In this document: positions 60,264 through 64,000 of the stretch, in pieces | Position numbering within the stretch: the stretch's first letter is position 1 | Layout: every line of letters starts with the position of its first letter | Origin: Hevea brasiliensis | Taxonomy: Eukaryota > Streptophyta > Magnoliopsida > Malpighiales > Euphorbiaceae | DNA: 64,000 bases | Direction of reading: 5' to 3' | Assembly: GCF_030052815.1 (NCBI RefSeq) | Contig: NC_079498.1 | Location: 85,050,992 to 85,114,991, forward strand | Notes under the pieces: generated by a model | The model's database searches: none | What the model was told of the DNA's origin: nothing | What the model saw: only the letters and a program-made list of their open reading frames with translations | Program-made: the position numbers and the translations under genes

Positions 60264-61042
60264 TAATTTATAATACTTTTTAATTATTATATCTAAAAAG
60301 ATGTTTATTGTCAGTAATTTTAATAACAATACTAATCATAATTTACTGTTTCATCTTTTATTGGATTTATTTTAATTTTATACTTTTATAAAATCAATAA
60401 ATATCGATTTGGATGGAAAAACTAACTAACCTATCAAATAAGTATAGCAATGGATCAAGTATTTCAGAAATCTAATTTTATTGAATCTTGTTGAAGCAGG
60501 TTAAATAGTATATAATCAATTTTAAGATAAGTTTGAATTTAAAAAGTAATATTTGTTTGAGATTTCAAGTCAAATTCAATTTTATATATTGAGTATCAAT
60601 TATTCAAATCTATATAAATAAATAATTAATTAAATATAAAAAAATCTATATTTTATAATAATATTTATAAATTTTTATATGCTATATTTTAAATAAATAA
60701 AATTTAAGTATTTTCTAGAATTATTAAAGTTTAAAATATAAATTATTAATAAAAAAATATATTTTACATATATATTATGGGTATTATTTAAATAATAATA
60801 ATTATTGAGTTGGAGACGGATTTGTAAAGTTTAGAATAAAATTAGATTTGAAATGAATTTGAATATTAAAAATAATTATTAAATTTGAACAAAGCAATTT
60901 TTGTGATCGTTTTTATCCTTACAAACGTTGATAACTGAAAACCCCGTACTCATAGTTTGGAATAGCTAGGTCCTCTTTGGTCTCACATGTATGGAATCCA
61001 CCATTGCACGCAAAGTCCTTGATAACTCTAACACTGCCACCA
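60264..61042. other. AT-rich intergenic DNA
   Basis: Very AT-rich to about 60900, with no gene. At 60919-61050 the minus strand is less AT-rich and open to TAA 60919-60921 (includes G-G-S-V-R-V-I-K-D-F and G-V-F-S-Y-Q-R-L). This might be a fragment of an exon cut by the MITE at 61051, but it was not recognised. Confidence 0.4.
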
Positions 61043-61050
61043 TTACTATA

Positions 61051-61872
61051 AACTCTTAGAGTCTGTTTAGTTTAATTATTGAATATAATTGATAATTGTT
61101 AACTAATAGATGTCATTGTTAGCTGACAGTTAATAACTAATAACTGATGATAGTTAATATATGTTAAGTATTTGATAAAATTATATTTAGTTATTACTGT
61201 TGATATATAAAATGACTAATAAAGGTATATATCATATAATATATTTTATTATTAAACTAAATAAAAAATTATAAATTTATTATATTATATTATTTATTTT
61301 ATTCTATAAATAAATATATAATTATTAATTTATTATATCATATTGTTTTTATTATTGAAATAAGAAAATAATTAAATTCCTTAAGAAAAGATAATTAAAT
61401 TACTTTTAAAATGTAGTTATAAAATAATAAAGTAATTATTATTGTTGATAAAGAAAAATCTTATAATTTTAAGTTTTTAGGCAAAAAAAATGTATTTTTT
61501 TATAATAATAAATATTTTATATTTCATATTATTAATAGAAAATATTTTAACAAAGTTGCAATGTGTTAATTAAGGTATTAAAATTGTAAATGAAAAAATA
61601 AAAGCAAATAACCTTATTAATATTGATTTTTGAGTTACATGAAAAGGGATAATATAGTTTAAATAAAAAATAAAATTAAATTAGCCATCAACTGGCTAGA
61701 AAAGCTATATTTATACACATTGTAGCTGATGGGTATTATATCAGTTACCCATCAGCTATCAGCTTTATTATTTTTTTTTTTGGAAGATTATCAAACACCT
61801 TGGTTCACCTGTGTAAGTGTCTATCAGCTATCAGTTACACTCAAAAGATGAACCAAACACCCACTTAGTAGC
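61051..61872. mobile_element. hAT-like MITE
   Basis: 822 bp between 8-bp direct repeats TTACTATA (61043-61050, 61873-61880), the hAT-type duplication length. The imperfect terminal inverted repeats share GTCTGTTTAGTT versus GGGTGTTTGGTT. It is AT-rich, non-coding, and contains a perfect 13-bp hairpin TAGCTGATGGGTA/TACCCATCAGCTA (61723-61758). Superfamily is inferred from the duplication length only. Confidence 0.7.
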
Positions 61873-61880
61873 TTACTATA

Positions 61881-62162
61881 GATTTTTAGCCTTTAAGAAA
61901 GAAAATTGCTTGGAAAAGAAGTTCCTTTTGGCTAAATTTCATCTACCATTCTTAAATTTTGATGATTGTTTTAGTAATGTCCGTGAATTTTAATTTATAT
62001 CAAAAAAGTACTTTAACTTTAATTTAGAACTACATAAAGTCTTTCACACCATTTTCTAATGGTATCTCAGGCGAGATGCTGACTTGTATATGCCAAGCTG
62101 GATTTTGAACTATAAAAATTTTCTCTTTCTTCCAGGTGGATAAAACACTTTTCTGAAGAATA
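61881..62162. other. Intergenic DNA
   Basis: No gene seen. It lies between the MITE and the 3' end of the recognisable MUN-domain pseudogene; the missing 3' exons are not visible. Confidence 0.4.
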
Positions 62163-63313
62163 TTATAATATTGCTAAAGTCTAAGCTCCCTATGTAAGAA
62201 TTACTATAAAAAAAAAAGTAAGATTCTGTTTCAGGGTTCTCAAAGCAATTTAATTTTGGCATTTGTTAAATCGCCCATTTAGAAAATTTCATAGAATACT
62301 AAATTTGAGTCAAGGAAGATCAAATGATATGTAGCAATTTTTGATGCATATTGATAGATAAATTGAATGGATGAATAGCCTACTTTAAAGTCAGAAGAGG
62401 AAGTAGAACTATTCTTGCATTGCCTAGCATGACGAGTACAGGCTGAAGAAATAGTTTTTGCAGTAAGGGAAAGGGTCTTGTCTAAAGAATGGAGGTGAGA
62501 AAGAAGATAATTTAGAATGTTTAGTTAGATGTCAAGGAATTATGTTCCCTGGCTTGTTGATGGCCTTGGATGGTGAGCTTTTGTAACACTGCATTTCTTT
62601 TGTTGTAACACTACATGGAGGAGCTTTCTTCCACAGCTTGAAGAACTTGGAGTTTGCATTTTGTTTGGGGAGGTAGAGTGGCGACATATCTCTTTTTTAG
62701 GCCTAGAAAGATACCCAAATTGAAGCTAAATTATTGAAGCAAGCTTAGGAAATTCTCATGGATTGTTAATTTTACTTTACATAGAATTCTTTATTTTCAA
62801 ATGACAATTAATTTTCTTCCTTCTAAGCAAATATGCCAAAATATAATTTCAACCATAATAGCAACAAACATGAAGAAAAGAGGAAAAAAGGTACTTTTTC
62901 TTACCACAAGCTTCAATAAATTTGATATTTTATAAGAAGAGATGCTTTAAACTTTTAGCAAGATCACAAATGAGATCATCAGTGATTCCAACAGGAATTT
63001 CAAAGAACTCATCCACTGTTTCCTTGACTAATTTCATCAACTCCACAATTGGCTGCACATATGGCTCGTTTTTGAACTTAGGATTACATGTCTATAACAT
63101 AGATTGCACCATTCACTCTTTGGTACTTTGACATAAAGTGAAAGGGATCTTACTAGTATTTTTATAAGCACAAATGTTATATCTATTTTGTCATGCAAAT
63201 TAACAGAAGAGAACTTACTTTAGAATCCTTTACTTGGAGAAAACATTCTCTACCTCTTTTCACCCTTTCATCAATCCATTGTCTCATGACCTTCATTATG
63301 ACTGAATCAACAT
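62163..63313 (-). pseudogene. MUN-domain (unc-13 homolog, DUF810) pseudogene fragment
   Basis: Three spliced pieces on the minus strand. Exon 63313-63219 encodes D-S-V-I-M-K-V-M-R-Q-W-I-D-E-R. Intron 63218-63092 (GT...AG). Exon 63091-62905 has E-L-M-K-L-V-K-E-T-V-D-E-F-F and I-C-D-L-A. Intron 62904-62703 (GTAAGA...TCTAG). Exon from 62702 has L-P-P-Q-T-K-C, F-F-K-L-W-K-K-A and H-H-P-R-P-S-T-S, H-L-H-S-L-D-K-T-L, L-K-Q-N-L-T. These match plant MUN-domain proteins (PATROL1-like family, membrane traffic). A frameshift near 63250, TAA 62930-62932, a frameshift near 62600 and later stops show it is dead. Retained introns argue for genomic duplication, not retrocopying. Both gene ends are missing. 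Confidence 0.78.
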
Positions 63314-64000
63314 CTAGAATTAATATGTATGTTTATAATTTGATGTTCTTTAATAGAAATTTGTATTTGAATATTAATTTAATGTTTTATATGATGTAAT
63401 AGCATATTATAAAGTGTTAGAATTAGGTTAGATGGACCCATGATCATTATATAGTTTTAGCCCATTAGAAGCTCATTTTGTATGTAATTAAATTTTTAAT
63501 TGTAATGTTCATTTTATTTAAAAAAAAAAGTTGTTTAGTCCTAAGGTAAATATCAAAAAGGGCAATAATTGTGTGGAGCTTACATGGAGCTTAATGGGAG
63601 TAAGATAGGAATTAACTTACTATACTAAAAGAGAAAGCCCTTCTTTAAGGATAGATTGTCTCAATGGCAACTACAATAATTAAAAGGTAAGCACCCCCTT
63701 AAACTTTATTGAAATAACAATTGTTTATATAATATATAGAAATAATAGGAATTTATTCGATAAATACTAAAATTAATTTTATTTGTATTTTAACCCATGT
63801 TTGGCCTGTCAATTAAATTTAATTAAATACTTGGTAAAATCTAAAATAAATTAGTATATTATGAAAAAAAATTTTAGGTTGTAATTGTGTGGAACAGTTG
63901 AGTGTTTATTAGAATAAATTATACATGCACATAATTTATTTAGTTTAATTATCTTTAAGGTAACTTGATAAATAAATAAAATAGGTTAATTAGGAACTTC
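63314..64000. other. AT-rich intergenic or intronic DNA
   Basis: No coding signal on either strand. It could be intron upstream (minus sense) of the MUN-domain exon at 63313, since an AG acceptor sits at 63314-63315. No further exon was seen before the window ends. Confidence 0.4.

Noticed and set aside
62899..62904. GTAAGA could be coding (Gly-Lys) instead of a splice donor
   Set aside because: Splicing to TCTAG at 62703-62707 joins in phase to the next conserved segment, which fits the family better than reading through into AT-rich sequence.

Overview
This window looks like intergenic DNA from a flowering plant, probably a eudicot, although the sequence does not fix the species. It is AT-rich. 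Nearly all of it is nested LTR retrotransposons, mostly Ty3/gypsy chromoviruses of Tekay/Del type. Their LTRs are about 3.4-4.5 kb, their primer sites match initiator-tRNA-Met, and their integrases carry a C-terminal chromodomain. There is also one Ty1/copia element that resembles SIRE. No intact cellular gene was found. The only host-gene trace is a decayed MUN-domain (unc-13-like, DUF810) pseudogene at 62163-63313 on the minus strand.

Layout, 1-43440: an old plus-strand gypsy pol remnant (1-68, 8728-9240, 29061-29272, 41011-41255, 43367-43440) has been cut apart by four insertions. (i) 69-8727 is a plus-strand non-autonomous chromovirus with 3.7 kb LTRs, target duplication AGGAA. (ii) 9241-29060 is a minus-strand tandem array of a related non-autonomous element, with three LTRs and internal regions between them; its left terminal LTR is missing. 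(iii) 29273-41010 is a structurally complete minus-strand chromovirus with a gag-pro-RT-RH-INT-chromodomain reading frame broken by a few stops and frameshifts, target duplication TTGCC. (iv) 41256-43366 is a 2.1 kb TG...CA insertion, probably a solo LTR, target duplication CTGGA. Where an insertion has two flanking duplications, dropping one copy lets the old reading frame continue across it.

Layout, 43441-64000: 43441-47273 is unclassified AT-rich DNA with a GA microsatellite and direct repeats. A copia element occupies 47279-60258 (target duplication TAATT) and is itself interrupted by a 4.46 kb chromovirus solo LTR at 54286-58742 (target duplication TCACT). Beyond it lie AT-rich DNA, a hAT-like MITE at 61051-61872 (8-bp duplication TTACTATA) and the MUN-domain pseudogene.

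How the parts relate: the complete element at 29273-41010 is the closest in structure to an autonomous donor. The array and the 69-8727 element lack reverse transcriptase and most of gag, so they would have depended on enzymes supplied in trans. The most unusual signal is a pair of adjacent stem-loops at a fixed place, about 600-690 nt before the 3' end of the chromovirus LTRs. It keeps its pairing while its sequence changes between families.
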